From Mobilitalea torta (GTDB taxonomy: Bacteria > Bacillota > Clostridia > Lachnospirales > Lachnospiraceae): a stretch of DNA of 64,000 nt. Position numbers and translations under genes: made by a program. Positions 52,855-61,122 of this stretch are shown here, piece after piece (position 1 is the stretch's first letter; each line of letters begins with the position of its first letter). The notes beneath the pieces were generated by a model, which made no database searches, was not told where the DNA came from, and worked only from the letters and a program-made list of their open reading frames with translations. The stretch covers positions 186,001-250,000 of the forward strand of contig NZ_JBNPXH010000001.1 in assembly GCF_050433395.1 (NCBI RefSeq). The letters are read 5' to 3'.

Positions 52855-52962
52855 CACAGGGAACAGGTACAGCTTCATAGAGGCAGCGGTCTTAAGGGGA
52901 TTAAAACAAACACTGCACATTGCGGCTGTACGCACAGAACACAATAAAATGGAGGGATAAGA

Positions 52963-54546
52963 ATGGTTTTATTAGTAAGTGACGCAGTTAATTTTGGACC
53001 AATCATTATTACGGTACTGGCAGTGGCAGTCGCAATCTTTATTCTGGTAAGTATTTTCAGCATGTGGAAGAAGGTTCCCCAGGATAAGGCGATGGTAGTA
53101 ACCGGTATGAAGAAACGGATCATCACCGGCGGCGGTGGAGTGGTATTGCCTGTTTTAGAGCGTACGGACACAATCTCCCTTGGCAATATCCAATTGAATG
53201 TGAATACCTCACAGACCATGTCCTCCCAGGGAGTTCCCATCGATGTTGCGGGTACGGCAGTAATTAAGGTAAGGAATACCCATGAGAGCATTTATCTGGC
53301 AATTGAGCAGTTTAGCGGTGTCAATGAGAATCAGATTCAATCCTCCATTGCGGAGCAGGTAACGCTGATTCTGGAAGGTAAGCTTCGTGAAATCGTTGCA
53401 TCCATGACGGTGGAACAGATCTATAATGACCGGGAAGCCTTTTCCGCCAAGGTTCAGGAAGTAGTAGGAACCAAGATCGGTGAGATGGGACTGGAGCTGA
53501 AGGACTTCTCCATCAAGGATGTCAATGATACCAACGGATACATCAAGGCCCTGGGTGCCAAGCAGATCGCAGAGAAGAAGAAGGATGCGGAGATTGCCCA
53601 GGCGCTGGCGCTGAAGGAAGAATCGATTAAGAAATCAGAAGCAACCAAGGAGGGCGAGAAGGCGCGGCTGGAAGCCCAGACCGAAGTCAGTGCTGCCATG
53701 AAGGCCAAAGAGGTGCAGGAAGCCCTGTACCGGATTGAGCAGGAATCAGCGAAAGCGAAAGCGGATGCTGCCTATGAGATCCAGAAGAGCATTACCTATA
53801 AGGATGTCATTGCTGCCCAGATGGAGGCGGATATCTTAAAGCAGCAGAAGCAGAAGGAATTGCAGGAAGCCCAATTGCAGGTAGAGATTGCAAGAGAGCA
53901 GAAGCAGACCGAATTAGAGCAGCGCCGTGCGGAGAAGACCCGTGAAGAGCTGAAGACCAAGGTAGTAGAACCTGCCAATGCGGAGAGGGAACAGCGGAGA
54001 GCAGAAGCTGATGCGAAGAAATATGCCCAGATTACAGAGGCGGAAGCGAGAGCTGAGGCTAAGAAGGCAGAAGCAGCAGCGGAAGCAGAGGCAATCAAGC
54101 AGAAGGCGGAAGCCCAGGCCCAGGCCGAAGCGGTCAACGGTGAAGCAAGGGCGAAGGCCATCAGTGCGGTGGGTCTTGCAGAAGCGGATGCCATTAAGGC
54201 CAAGGGTCTTGCTGAGGCGGAGGCCATGGAGAAGAAGGCGGAAGCTTATAAGAAGTATACCGGAGCAGCTATGGCAGATAAGCTGATCGAGAAGCTTCCT
54301 GAGATCGCGAAGTCCATTGCAGAGCCTCTCGGACAGATATCCGATATTAAGATCTATGGCGGAGGTGTGGATAGCGTATCCGATAATGTCCCCACAGTGC
54401 TTGCCAAGGTATTCGATACGGTTCAGAATGCGGTGGGAATTGATATGAAGAGCATCGTCATGGCAGACAGCCTGGAGGCAAGAACCACGAAGAATATCAA
54501 CGTGACCGGTGTAAGTGAAGAGTTGATTGATAAAGTAGTGAAATAA
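52963..54546 (+). CDS. floT: Flotillin (SPFH-domain membrane scaffold)
   Basis: 527 residues, GGAGGG site. N-terminal membrane helix (FGPIIITVLAVAVAIFILVS), then the SPFH/band-7 domain at residues 30-190 (KAMVVTGMKKRIITGGGG, VEQIYNDREAFSAKVQEV), then a long Ala/Glu-rich coiled coil (residues 200-430, EAEARAEAKKAEAAAEAEA) and a C-terminal GGGVDS-type end. It organises membrane microdomains with NfeD. The order NfeD then flotillin matches the yuaFG-like arrangement in Firmicutes. Confidence 0.93.
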   Translation: MVLLVSDAVNFGPIIITVLAVAVAIFILVSIFSMWKKVPQDKAMVVTGMKKRIITGGGGVVLPVLERTDTISLGNIQLNVNTSQTMSSQGVPIDVAGTAVIKVRNTHESIYLAIEQFSGVNENQIQSSIAEQVTLILEGKLREIVASMTVEQIYNDREAFSAKVQEVVGTKIGEMGLELKDFSIKDVNDTNGYIKALGAKQIAEKKKDAEIAQALALKEESIKKSEATKEGEKARLEAQTEVSAAMKAKEVQEALYRIEQESAKAKADAAYEIQKSITYKDVIAAQMEADILKQQKQKELQEAQLQVEIAREQKQTELEQRRAEKTREELKTKVVEPANAEREQRRAEADAKKYAQITEAEARAEAKKAEAAAEAEAIKQKAEAQAQAEAVNGEARAKAISAVGLAEADAIKAKGLAEAEAMEKKAEAYKKYTGAAMADKLIEKLPEIAKSIAEPLGQISDIKIYGGGVDSVSDNVPTVLAKVFDTVQNAVGIDMKSIVMADSLEARTTKNINVTGVSEELIDKVVK

Positions 54547-54607
54547 TATAAGAATAATTGCGAATGAGATTGCGGTATTAAATCGAAGCGGTATTTAAGT
54601 AAAATAG

Positions 54608-54706
54608 ACAGGGCCGTTGCAAAATGAATTTTCTCCTCCATACATTGTGATATAGTAACAAATTACATGTATATGGCAGGTTAAATCCATTTTACAACGG
54701 CCCTGT
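54608..54706. mobile_element. MITE-like hairpin element / terminator
   Basis: A 99-bp segment with 23-bp inverted ends differing at two positions (ACAGGGCCGTTGCAAAATGA at 54608 and its complement to 54706) around 53 bases. The right arm is followed by TTCTTTTTG. It may be a MITE related in its TTGCAAAAT core to the element at 39.8 kb, acting as a terminator for the convergent flotillin and DUF4097 operons. Confidence 0.55.
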
Positions 54707-54730
54707 TCTTTTTGTTGACTTGAGGATTTA

Positions 54731-55894
54731 CTATTTACCGTTGCTTTTTACTGTAATATTCCCGCTGGTGGTTGAGATATTAATACGGTGGGAGGGGTTG
54801 CTGCCGACGCTGCCTTTCGCGTGATCCCCTCTATCCTTAAAGCTCAGGAGATCGTCAAAATAAGTGTTGATCCTTCCGCTGGAGGTTCTGGCCTCAAAGT
54901 CGAAGCTCCATGCTTCGGGAATGCGGAAGGATACGTCCCCGCTGGAGGTGTCTGCCGAGATATCCATATCAAGAGCGGACACTCCGCCAGCCCAGTCAAC
55001 AATAACACTGCCGGAGGTGGTCTCAAAGCTTCCGGCTCCGGTCTGGTTCGAGCAGGAGATATTTCCGCTGGAGGAGGAGGCACGGAGGAAGCCGGTGCAG
55101 TCGGAAATCGTTATGACGCCGGAGGTAGTTTCGATATCTTTATCGCCGAAGACCTTCGTAATGCTGATATCTCCGCTTGAGGCACCGGCACTCAGCCTGC
55201 CCGTATTCTCCTTGATGATAATACTGCCGGAGGTTGAGGAAAAGCTGCTGTCACCGTCTCCGCCCAGCACCATAATATCCCCGCTGGAGGAAGTAAAGCC
55301 TCGGCTTCCTTCCGCTTTATCAAAGCGGATACTTCCGCTGGAGGTCGAGGCGGTAATCTGGGGTGCAACCACTTCTTTGAAGCAAATATCTCCGCTGGAA
55401 GCAGTGGCTTCACAGCGTTCAAGCCGCAGAGCAGGGTCGGAGGAGATGCTTCCGCTGGAGGTACCGACGGAAAGGCTGCCGGCATAAGAGGAGGGAAGAT
55501 AAACCTCCACATAGCCGTTGTAATGATTGAACAGCCAGTTTCGCTGCATTCTCTCTCCGGAACGGAGCTGCAGCAGGGAACCGGACTGTTTTACCTGGGT
55601 AAGCTCATTCTCCTTCGGTTCAATACTCATGTATTCCTTCAGGATCAGCTCCTGGGTGTCGCTTTCGTAGAAGAAGACATCATCAGAAGAATATTCAAGA
55701 GTAAGCTCTGTAATGCCTTCCAGAGAGTAATTGCTGGTGCGTACCAGATCTGCAGCAGGACTGCCAAGGGAAGTTATCTCGCCGGTGAAGGAACTGAGCC
55801 GGCTGCCGGAGTTTAAGACAAACACCAGCAGAAGGATCAGTCCGGCGGTAATGACACTAAGGGCTGCGATCATTGCTATTATAAATTTTCTCAT
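54731..55894 (-). CDS. DUF4097 beta-repeat membrane protein
   Basis: 387 residues from the ATG at 55894, with GGAG upstream; the longer frame to 56032 is spurious. One N-terminal membrane helix (IIAMIAALSVITAGLILLLV). The rest is a series of about 10 beta-helix-like repeats of the form TSSGDI or STSSGSI, typical of DUF4097. The start overlaps the previous stop by one base (TAATG), confirming cotranslation. It is the last gene of the PadR operon. Role unknown; the family is thought to act at the membrane or envelope. Confidence 0.88.
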   Translation of the reverse strand: MRKFIIAMIAALSVITAGLILLLVFVLNSGSRLSSFTGEITSLGSPAADLVRTSNYSLEGITELTLEYSSDDVFFYESDTQELILKEYMSIEPKENELTQVKQSGSLLQLRSGERMQRNWLFNHYNGYVEVYLPSSYAGSLSVGTSSGSISSDPALRLERCEATASSGDICFKEVVAPQITASTSSGSIRFDKAEGSRGFTSSSGDIMVLGGDGDSSFSSTSGSIIIKENTGRLSAGASSGDISITKVFGDKDIETTSGVITISDCTGFLRASSSSGNISCSNQTGAGSFETTSGSVIVDWAGGVSALDMDISADTSSGDVSFRIPEAWSFDFEARTSSGRINTYFDDLLSFKDRGDHAKGSVGSNPSHRINISTTSGNITVKSNGK

Positions 55895-56580
55895 TATTTC
55901 ATCTCCTTTAAACGAAAGATCAGATCTGCAATAGCCTGGACGCAGGCGGCAGCAAGGAAGACAATCCAGGTAATATGCCAGGCGAAGGTGGCGAAGCTTA
56001 CAGCAAAGTAAATCAGCAGGGCAGCGGTCCATATAATACTGGATACGGCTCCTTTGATGACCTTACTCCTGGCAGTGCCGCTTTTCCATTCCTTAAAATC
56101 CTCTACAACGGTATCTTCCTGCTTGCGGTATCCGGGATACATATTCGCAACATAGACCAGCATACAGGTGGGTATGATAGCAACAAAAATCATGACACAC
56201 AATCCGATGGTAGAAAGCTCCCAGGTGGTATATACGGAGTACATATCATCAAGTACGGCAAAAACCAGGAACAGGAAGCCGGCGAAGATATATAGACCTA
56301 CCGCGGCAGTTTTGATCATGGCGATTTTCCTGGTTCTTTCCGCTTGCTCTGCCCTGTCCCCGGTCTGTGCATGTTCCAGCCCGGCAAACAGCTCCGATAC
56401 ATTACCGATGGAACTGACCACATGCTTGAAGGCATCGTCAGGGGATACACCGGTGGAGATGAGATCCTGATACCGTTCCTCGGAATTGGCCAGCAGTTCT
56501 TCTTTCAGTTCAAAGGATTTTCTTGTCTTAGGAGCACTTTCAAACAGTTCTTCAATATAATTCCTTAACCTCTCATTCAT
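55894..56580 (-). CDS. DUF1700-like membrane protein with permease-prefix domain
   Basis: 228 residues. The N-terminal 70 residues (LRNYIEELFESAPKTRKSFE, LKEELLANSEERYQDLI) match the permease-prefix/DUF1700 helical domain. Four membrane helices follow (GLYIFAGFLFLVFAVLDDMY, VMIFVAIIPTCMLVYV, and two more between residues 170 and 215). Typical gene order is PadR, this protein, then DUF4097, as here. The helical domain probably binds the PadR-type regulator or a partner protein; that is not shown here. Confidence 0.85.
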   Translation of the reverse strand: MNERLRNYIEELFESAPKTRKSFELKEELLANSEERYQDLISTGVSPDDAFKHVVSSIGNVSELFAGLEHAQTGDRAEQAERTRKIAMIKTAAVGLYIFAGFLFLVFAVLDDMYSVYTTWELSTIGLCVMIFVAIIPTCMLVYVANMYPGYRKQEDTVVEDFKEWKSGTARSKVIKGAVSSIIWTAALLIYFAVSFATFAWHITWIVFLAAACVQAIADLIFRLKEMK

Positions 56581-56596
56581 AAGATACTTCCTCCGT

Positions 56597-56920
56597 CTAC
56601 TTTAATAATTTATCAATGATTTCTTTTGTGTCTGCCCAATCCTTTTTGTACTCCCGGTATACCTCACGGCCCTTTTCCGTTATGGCATAGTATCGGCGCC
56701 TTGCCCCCACATTCTCATCACCCCAGTAGGAGATAATGGATCCGGCTTCCTCCAGACGGCGGAAGGCGGAATACAGGGTGGCTTCCTTTAATTCATATAA
56801 ATTGTTGGTCTTCTCCATGATTTCCTTGTTGATTTGATAACCGTAACTGTCTCCCTCGATCAGATGGGACAGAATAATGGGCTCTGTATGACCGCGAATT
56901 ACATCCGATGTAATTGACAT
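56597..56920 (-). CDS. PadR-family transcriptional regulator
   Basis: 107 residues. Winged helix with EPIILSHLIEGDSYGYQINK, LKEATLYSAFRRLEEAGSI and YWGDENVGARRRYYAITEKG, the hallmark PadR signatures. It starts 20 bp downstream of an AAAGGAGG site. It is the first gene of the operon and probably represses it through the inverted repeat at the promoter. Signal unknown; PadR proteins often answer to envelope-active compounds. Confidence 0.94.
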   Translation of the reverse strand: MSITSDVIRGHTEPIILSHLIEGDSYGYQINKEIMEKTNNLYELKEATLYSAFRRLEEAGSIISYWGDENVGARRRYYAITEKGREVYREYKKDWADTKEIIDKLLK

Positions 56921-56947
56921 GAGAGATACCTCCTTTACTTAAGCTAT

Positions 56948-56983
56948 ATTATATTCTCATATACTTCGCCTGTCAAGGTATAT
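56948..56983 (-). promoter_or_regulatory. Consensus promoter and PadR operator
   Basis: On the minus strand TTGACA (56976-56971), exactly 17 bases, then TATAAT (56953-56948). An inverted repeat ATATAC/GTATAT (56959-56964 and 56978-56983) spans the -35 box with 13 bases between, as expected for a PadR dimer site. Confidence 0.85.
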
Positions 56984-57083
56984 ATTAAAATAAATTATAT
57001 TACAGAATAAAAATGGGAGGGTGAGCATGCGGGAAGAAAAATCAGGCTCGATTGTATGAAAATATATTGTTAACTTTTTATTC

Positions 57084-57123
57084 ATAATCACAGCATTACA
57101 ATGCTATGATTATGTGGTAGAAT
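57084..57123 (+). promoter_or_regulatory. Promoter with inverted repeat for surface protein
   Basis: TTACAA (57096-57101), 16 bases, TAGAAT (57118-57123). The inverted repeat ATAATCACAGCAT/ATGCTATGATTAT (57084-57113), with one mismatch, overlaps the -35 box. Confidence 0.5.
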
Positions 57124-57172
57124 AAATTTAATAGTAACTATGACAGGATATGTTCAAGAATGGAGGCAGATA

Positions 57173-58759
57173 ATGAAAGATCAAATTATTAATGCGGAAA
57201 AGAGAAAATTCGTAATTTTTCTAAAATTGCTTATCATGGCGGCTGCCCTATTTCATCTTATCCCCAGCCGGGAAGTATCTGCGGCACAGACGGATACTCA
57301 ATTTGAAATAGACAATCATGTGCTTTACATTAGTGTTTCGCGGGATGCCGCCATATATAAGGATGGAATATTTCGGTATATCATTACAAGCGAAGAGAAT
57401 AAAGAAGTAAGACTTATCGGCATTGAATGTAATGATAAAATAAAAGAATTTACGATACCGGGTAACGCGGCCATCAATGATACAACCTATACCGTGTCAT
57501 TGGTGAGTATTATCTATGATTACTGTGGGAATGATAGTTATTCCGCATTCTATAGCAGTGTTAATAAGCTGATATTTGACGATTCCTTCATTGGCGTTGC
57601 TTATAACCCGGGTTATGCATTTCCGAATTTAGCAGCCATGGAGTTTACCGGTAATACGGTGCCGAGAGGTATCTATGAGCAGACATCCAATGGTTCGGCT
57701 GTATTAGATACGTTGTTTATCGTTCCCCAGGGAATGAAGGAAGCCTATCAAAAGGTTATTCATGAATATATGTATTATTATAACGGAAGTGATTTGTATG
57801 AGCGGGACATTGATTTAACACCAACGGTTATTACATCCGATGAAACAGAGGCAATTGAGAGGGAAACATTCTCTTATAACGGCTTCATTTACCAGGTGCT
57901 TACCTCCGCTAAGAATGGGAGCGGAACCGTAAAGCTCCTTGGTATTCATACTTATGGATTGAAGGACTGGTCGCAGAGAGTACTTAACAATTCCTATCTT
58001 GCATTACCAAAGCAGGTAAAGAACAACGGATATACCTATCAGCTTGCAAAGCTTGGCCGTTCTTCTCTTGTTCTAGCCGGTGGAACGGTCATTGTTGTTC
58101 CCGATACGGTTACGGAGATGGATTCCTATGTATTTGACAGTCGGGTTGAACTGCTATTTTTATCAAAGAATTGCAAAGTGATTCCTTCCAGAATGATAAC
58201 CGATGAAAATAATGAAACCAATCTGCAATTCATATCGGTTCCGGAAGGTGTGACCACAATATCAGCCAACGCATTTTCTAACTTGCCTCAATATAAAGCC
58301 AGCATAATACTCCCGAGCACCGTCAAGAGTCTGGGGAAACAGGCGTTATATAATTTCAAGCTGGTTACTTTCATAAATAAAAAGCCGATAAAAAATATTG
58401 CGCCTGCTATTAAAAACGGTACAACCGTGAAGGTAGATACAGGATCTATCCCTACTTATAAATCACTTTTCAGCAGTAAGGTTTCTGTAATCGCTGCAAA
58501 GAATATTAAAAAAGCAACAAAGATATCCGTGGATAAATCCAGTGTTACAATGGCCGCGAAAAAGAAGATAACATTAACCGGTACATTATCAAAGGGTTCC
58601 AATGAAAATATTTATTGGCATTCCAGTAACACCGATATTTTTGAGATATCATCCAAGGGCGTAATTACTTCTAAAAAAGCGGGAACAGCCTATGCTATCG
58701 CCTATTCCAGGACCTCGGGACTTTATAAAGCGGTAAAGGTGACAGTGACTAAGAAATAG
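57173..58759 (+). CDS. BspA-like leucine-rich surface protein with Big2 domain
   Basis: 528 residues from the ATG at 57173 (GGAGGCAGATA upstream); a frame extension to 57140 is not needed. Signal peptide (FLKLLIMAAALFHLIPSREVSA). The middle 350 residues have BspA/LRR_5-type units (VSIIYDYCGND, FPNLAAMEFTGN, KNCKVIPSRMI, LPSTVKSLGKQALYNF). The C-terminus is a Big2 Ig-like domain (ISVDKSSVTMAAKKKITLTG, SSKGVITSKKAGTAY). It is a secreted, likely cell-surface protein that binds other surfaces; the ligand is unknown. It ends at a bidirectional terminator. Confidence 0.85.
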   Translation: MKDQIINAEKRKFVIFLKLLIMAAALFHLIPSREVSAAQTDTQFEIDNHVLYISVSRDAAIYKDGIFRYIITSEENKEVRLIGIECNDKIKEFTIPGNAAINDTTYTVSLVSIIYDYCGNDSYSAFYSSVNKLIFDDSFIGVAYNPGYAFPNLAAMEFTGNTVPRGIYEQTSNGSAVLDTLFIVPQGMKEAYQKVIHEYMYYYNGSDLYERDIDLTPTVITSDETEAIERETFSYNGFIYQVLTSAKNGSGTVKLLGIHTYGLKDWSQRVLNNSYLALPKQVKNNGYTYQLAKLGRSSLVLAGGTVIVVPDTVTEMDSYVFDSRVELLFLSKNCKVIPSRMITDENNETNLQFISVPEGVTTISANAFSNLPQYKASIILPSTVKSLGKQALYNFKLVTFINKKPIKNIAPAIKNGTTVKVDTGSIPTYKSLFSSKVSVIAAKNIKKATKISVDKSSVTMAAKKKITLTGTLSKGSNENIYWHSSNTDIFEISSKGVITSKKAGTAYAIAYSRTSGLYKAVKVTVTKK

Positions 58760-58787
58760 TCTTGTTAATATATCCGGACATAAAAAC

Positions 58788-58831
58788 ACCCCTATATAGG
58801 AGCTTTGTGTTTCACTATCCTATATAGGGGT
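58788..58831. terminator. Bidirectional terminator between convergent genes
   Basis: ACCCCTATATAGGA (58788-58801) and TCCTATATAGGGGT (58818-58831) form a perfect stem with a 16-base loop. A-rich sequence on the left provides a T-run for the minus strand. Confidence 0.85.
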
Positions 58832-58848
58832 AACCTGTGTTTCTTGTC

Positions 58849-61107
58849 TTATTTTTCAATAATCACAGTGCTATAGGGCTCCAGAAGAATATGGCCGTCT
58901 TCCAGTGTGTATGCTCCGTCCGTATAAAGTATCTCCAGCCCTTCTTCCAACGGAAAGGAATTAGCGCTTTCCGATACATTGATCAGGACCAGGCGGGTAT
59001 TGCTGCCGCTTCCATCCGCTCTGGTAAAGGCAAAGACCGGCGTATCGGAGTAGAGGTAGGTAATGCTGTAATCCGCAGGGGTATACTGGCTCCGGGCTTT
59101 CAGCAGATCGGTAAAGAATTGCTCCAGGTTCTCACCCTCCAGGCGGTAGGCAGCCGGATCCTCGTCTCCCTGATAGATAAAAGGGACGCCGTCAATCAGG
59201 CTCAGGATGCTCCACAATGCCTTTGCTCTCTTCACCCCATACAGGGTTTGCGCGCGCTGGGCATCGAAGGTCCAGGTGACCGTGTCGTGGTTTCCCAGGA
59301 AGCGCAATTTCACCTGCCCCTTTACAGAGGTTTTCTGTTCTGCCTCCAGCCAGTGCTGTAAGGTCTGTACATATTCTGTCTCTGAGATTCTGGCATGATG
59401 GAGATTGTGCATGGTCCGGTACAGAGGCATATCATAGAATACATCGGTGTACTGGGCAAAAGCCGGATTTGGATGAAAGTTCTCCGGGAGCAGAATCGGG
59501 TTTACATCGGCTTCTATAAAGCCCTCCCTTATTGCTTTGGTAATATTAATACCGGCTGCCAGGCCGGAGCTGCTGGGGCGCAGGCCTTCCACCGGCTGCC
59601 AGTTGGAGAGTCCGCCCATGGAGCAGTCGATCCGGGCGCCGTCCAGGCCGAAATCTCTGGCGTAATAAGAGATAAGCTCCTTCGTATAATTGTAATAGCC
59701 CGGATTGTTGTAATCGAAGGAGACGCATCCCCATTCTATTTGATTCGAGCCGTCCTTCTTCTTGGAGATCCAGTCATCATGCTCCTTGGCAAAGGGGTAG
59801 ACCGGCCTTGGACCGTGGGGAACCAGATCAAATAATACACGCAGGTTCAGCTCATGAGCCCGGTTGATAAAGACCTGGGCTCCTTCCTCCCCGCCATAGC
59901 GCTTATCAATTACACCCTGGTCAATAGGCTCGTAGACATTATCTCCGGTATGATAGAAGATGGGGAGCAGCCATACATTTTTAAATCCCATGGCGGCAAT
60001 CTGCTCCAGCTGGTCTGCATATTCCTGCAAAGTGAGCCTGTTAAAATAACTGGTATCCATGGTTCCGTAAGGATGGGCGGAATAAACCGGCCCGTCGTTC
60101 ACGCCGTTATCGGGAACGCGGTAGCCCAGCTCCGTCCAGAGATCCTGAATGGCCAGATAGGCATCCTTTTCCTCATCGGGCAGTTGGAGGTACATGGCTC
60201 CTACCTGCATCTGTTCCCCGGCCGTCAGATAACCCTCCACGGCGGCAAGAAAGACGGAACAGGGCTTGTCGTTCTCATCGCTGTAGAAGCTGGCGGTCCA
60301 CTTTTCCTCTTCGTCAACAAAAAGAGCATTGACAGAGGAGCCTTCCTGGTCGAACTGGATGATAGGACAGGAATAATCCGTGGAGACTACCGAATACTTT
60401 GGATATTTGGATAAAGGAATTTTACCCTGGGGAGTGCTTCCGGGGAATTCCGCGGTGGTCTTTTCCTTATCAAAGCTCTGATAACCTTTTACAAGAAAGC
60501 CCACGCCATTTACAAGCTTCCGGGAAGTTTCCTTTGTGGTAATTACCCCATAGACCTTCAGAGCGTTTTCCAGCATTTCATAGTGATATTCCACCGTTAA
60601 GGAAGCGATGGACAGGGACACGGTAAAGCCGGTCTCTGTTTCTTCGATGCCGAGGACTTCGTATGCCGGCAGGGGCTTCAGCTTTGCCCATACGAGAGGC
60701 AATTCCCAGGTCGCCAGATCCTCGTAGGAGCTGTAGCCCAGCTGGGAGAAGGCAAAAGCCTCCTGAATTCCCACATCAATTACAATCCCGTCCATTGCAA
60801 CGCTGCGTTCCCCGGAAGCGATCCGGGTAACCAGGCCGCTCGCTGAATTTACCTCACAGGTAATGCCGTTTCTGGTAATTTCAATAGGGGAACCCTTCCC
60901 CGAGGTACTCCAATCGGCGCCCTTTTCATCCTCCGGCACTTTGGTCGGGGCCGGGGAGGGAGATGGGGACGGAGCAGCGCTGGGGGTCGGGGTGTTAAGC
61001 CCTTCCTGTTCCCGATGGGAAGTATCTCGTCGGGAACAGGAAGAGGATAATATTAATAAGAATAGTAAGGATACCAGAAGAAGTACCCGGTGTTTTTTAA
61101 AACTCAT
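58849..61107 (-). CDS. GH13-like glycosidase lipoprotein
   Basis: 752 residues, GGGAGG upstream. Lipoprotein signal ends LILSSSCS; a Pro/Ser-rich linker (SAAPSPSPSPAPTKVP) tethers it. N-terminal beta domain (70-330), then a TIM barrel: YGGEEGAQVFINRAHELNLR, catalytic Asp in GARIDCSMGGLSNW, Glu in ILLPENFHP and Asp in FLGNHDTVTW, the alpha-amylase-family triad, then a C-terminal beta domain. It acts on extracellular alpha-glucans or related sugars; specificity unclear. It is a paralog of the next gene upstream, which lacks a signal peptide. Confidence 0.88.
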   Translation of the reverse strand: MSFKKHRVLLLVSLLFLLILSSSCSRRDTSHREQEGLNTPTPSAAPSPSPSPAPTKVPEDEKGADWSTSGKGSPIEITRNGITCEVNSASGLVTRIASGERSVAMDGIVIDVGIQEAFAFSQLGYSSYEDLATWELPLVWAKLKPLPAYEVLGIEETETGFTVSLSIASLTVEYHYEMLENALKVYGVITTKETSRKLVNGVGFLVKGYQSFDKEKTTAEFPGSTPQGKIPLSKYPKYSVVSTDYSCPIIQFDQEGSSVNALFVDEEEKWTASFYSDENDKPCSVFLAAVEGYLTAGEQMQVGAMYLQLPDEEKDAYLAIQDLWTELGYRVPDNGVNDGPVYSAHPYGTMDTSYFNRLTLQEYADQLEQIAAMGFKNVWLLPIFYHTGDNVYEPIDQGVIDKRYGGEEGAQVFINRAHELNLRVLFDLVPHGPRPVYPFAKEHDDWISKKKDGSNQIEWGCVSFDYNNPGYYNYTKELISYYARDFGLDGARIDCSMGGLSNWQPVEGLRPSSSGLAAGINITKAIREGFIEADVNPILLPENFHPNPAFAQYTDVFYDMPLYRTMHNLHHARISETEYVQTLQHWLEAEQKTSVKGQVKLRFLGNHDTVTWTFDAQRAQTLYGVKRAKALWSILSLIDGVPFIYQGDEDPAAYRLEGENLEQFFTDLLKARSQYTPADYSITYLYSDTPVFAFTRADGSGSNTRLVLINVSESANSFPLEEGLEILYTDGAYTLEDGHILLEPYSTVIIEK

Positions 61108-61122
61108 ACAGCCTCCCTTGCT

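Noticed and set aside
54770..55480. Regularly spaced CCGCTGGAGG words, looking like a CRISPR-type array
   Set aside because: They fall inside the DUF4097 coding region and encode its TSSG/SSGD repeats. Spacing is irregular and intervening sequences are coding.
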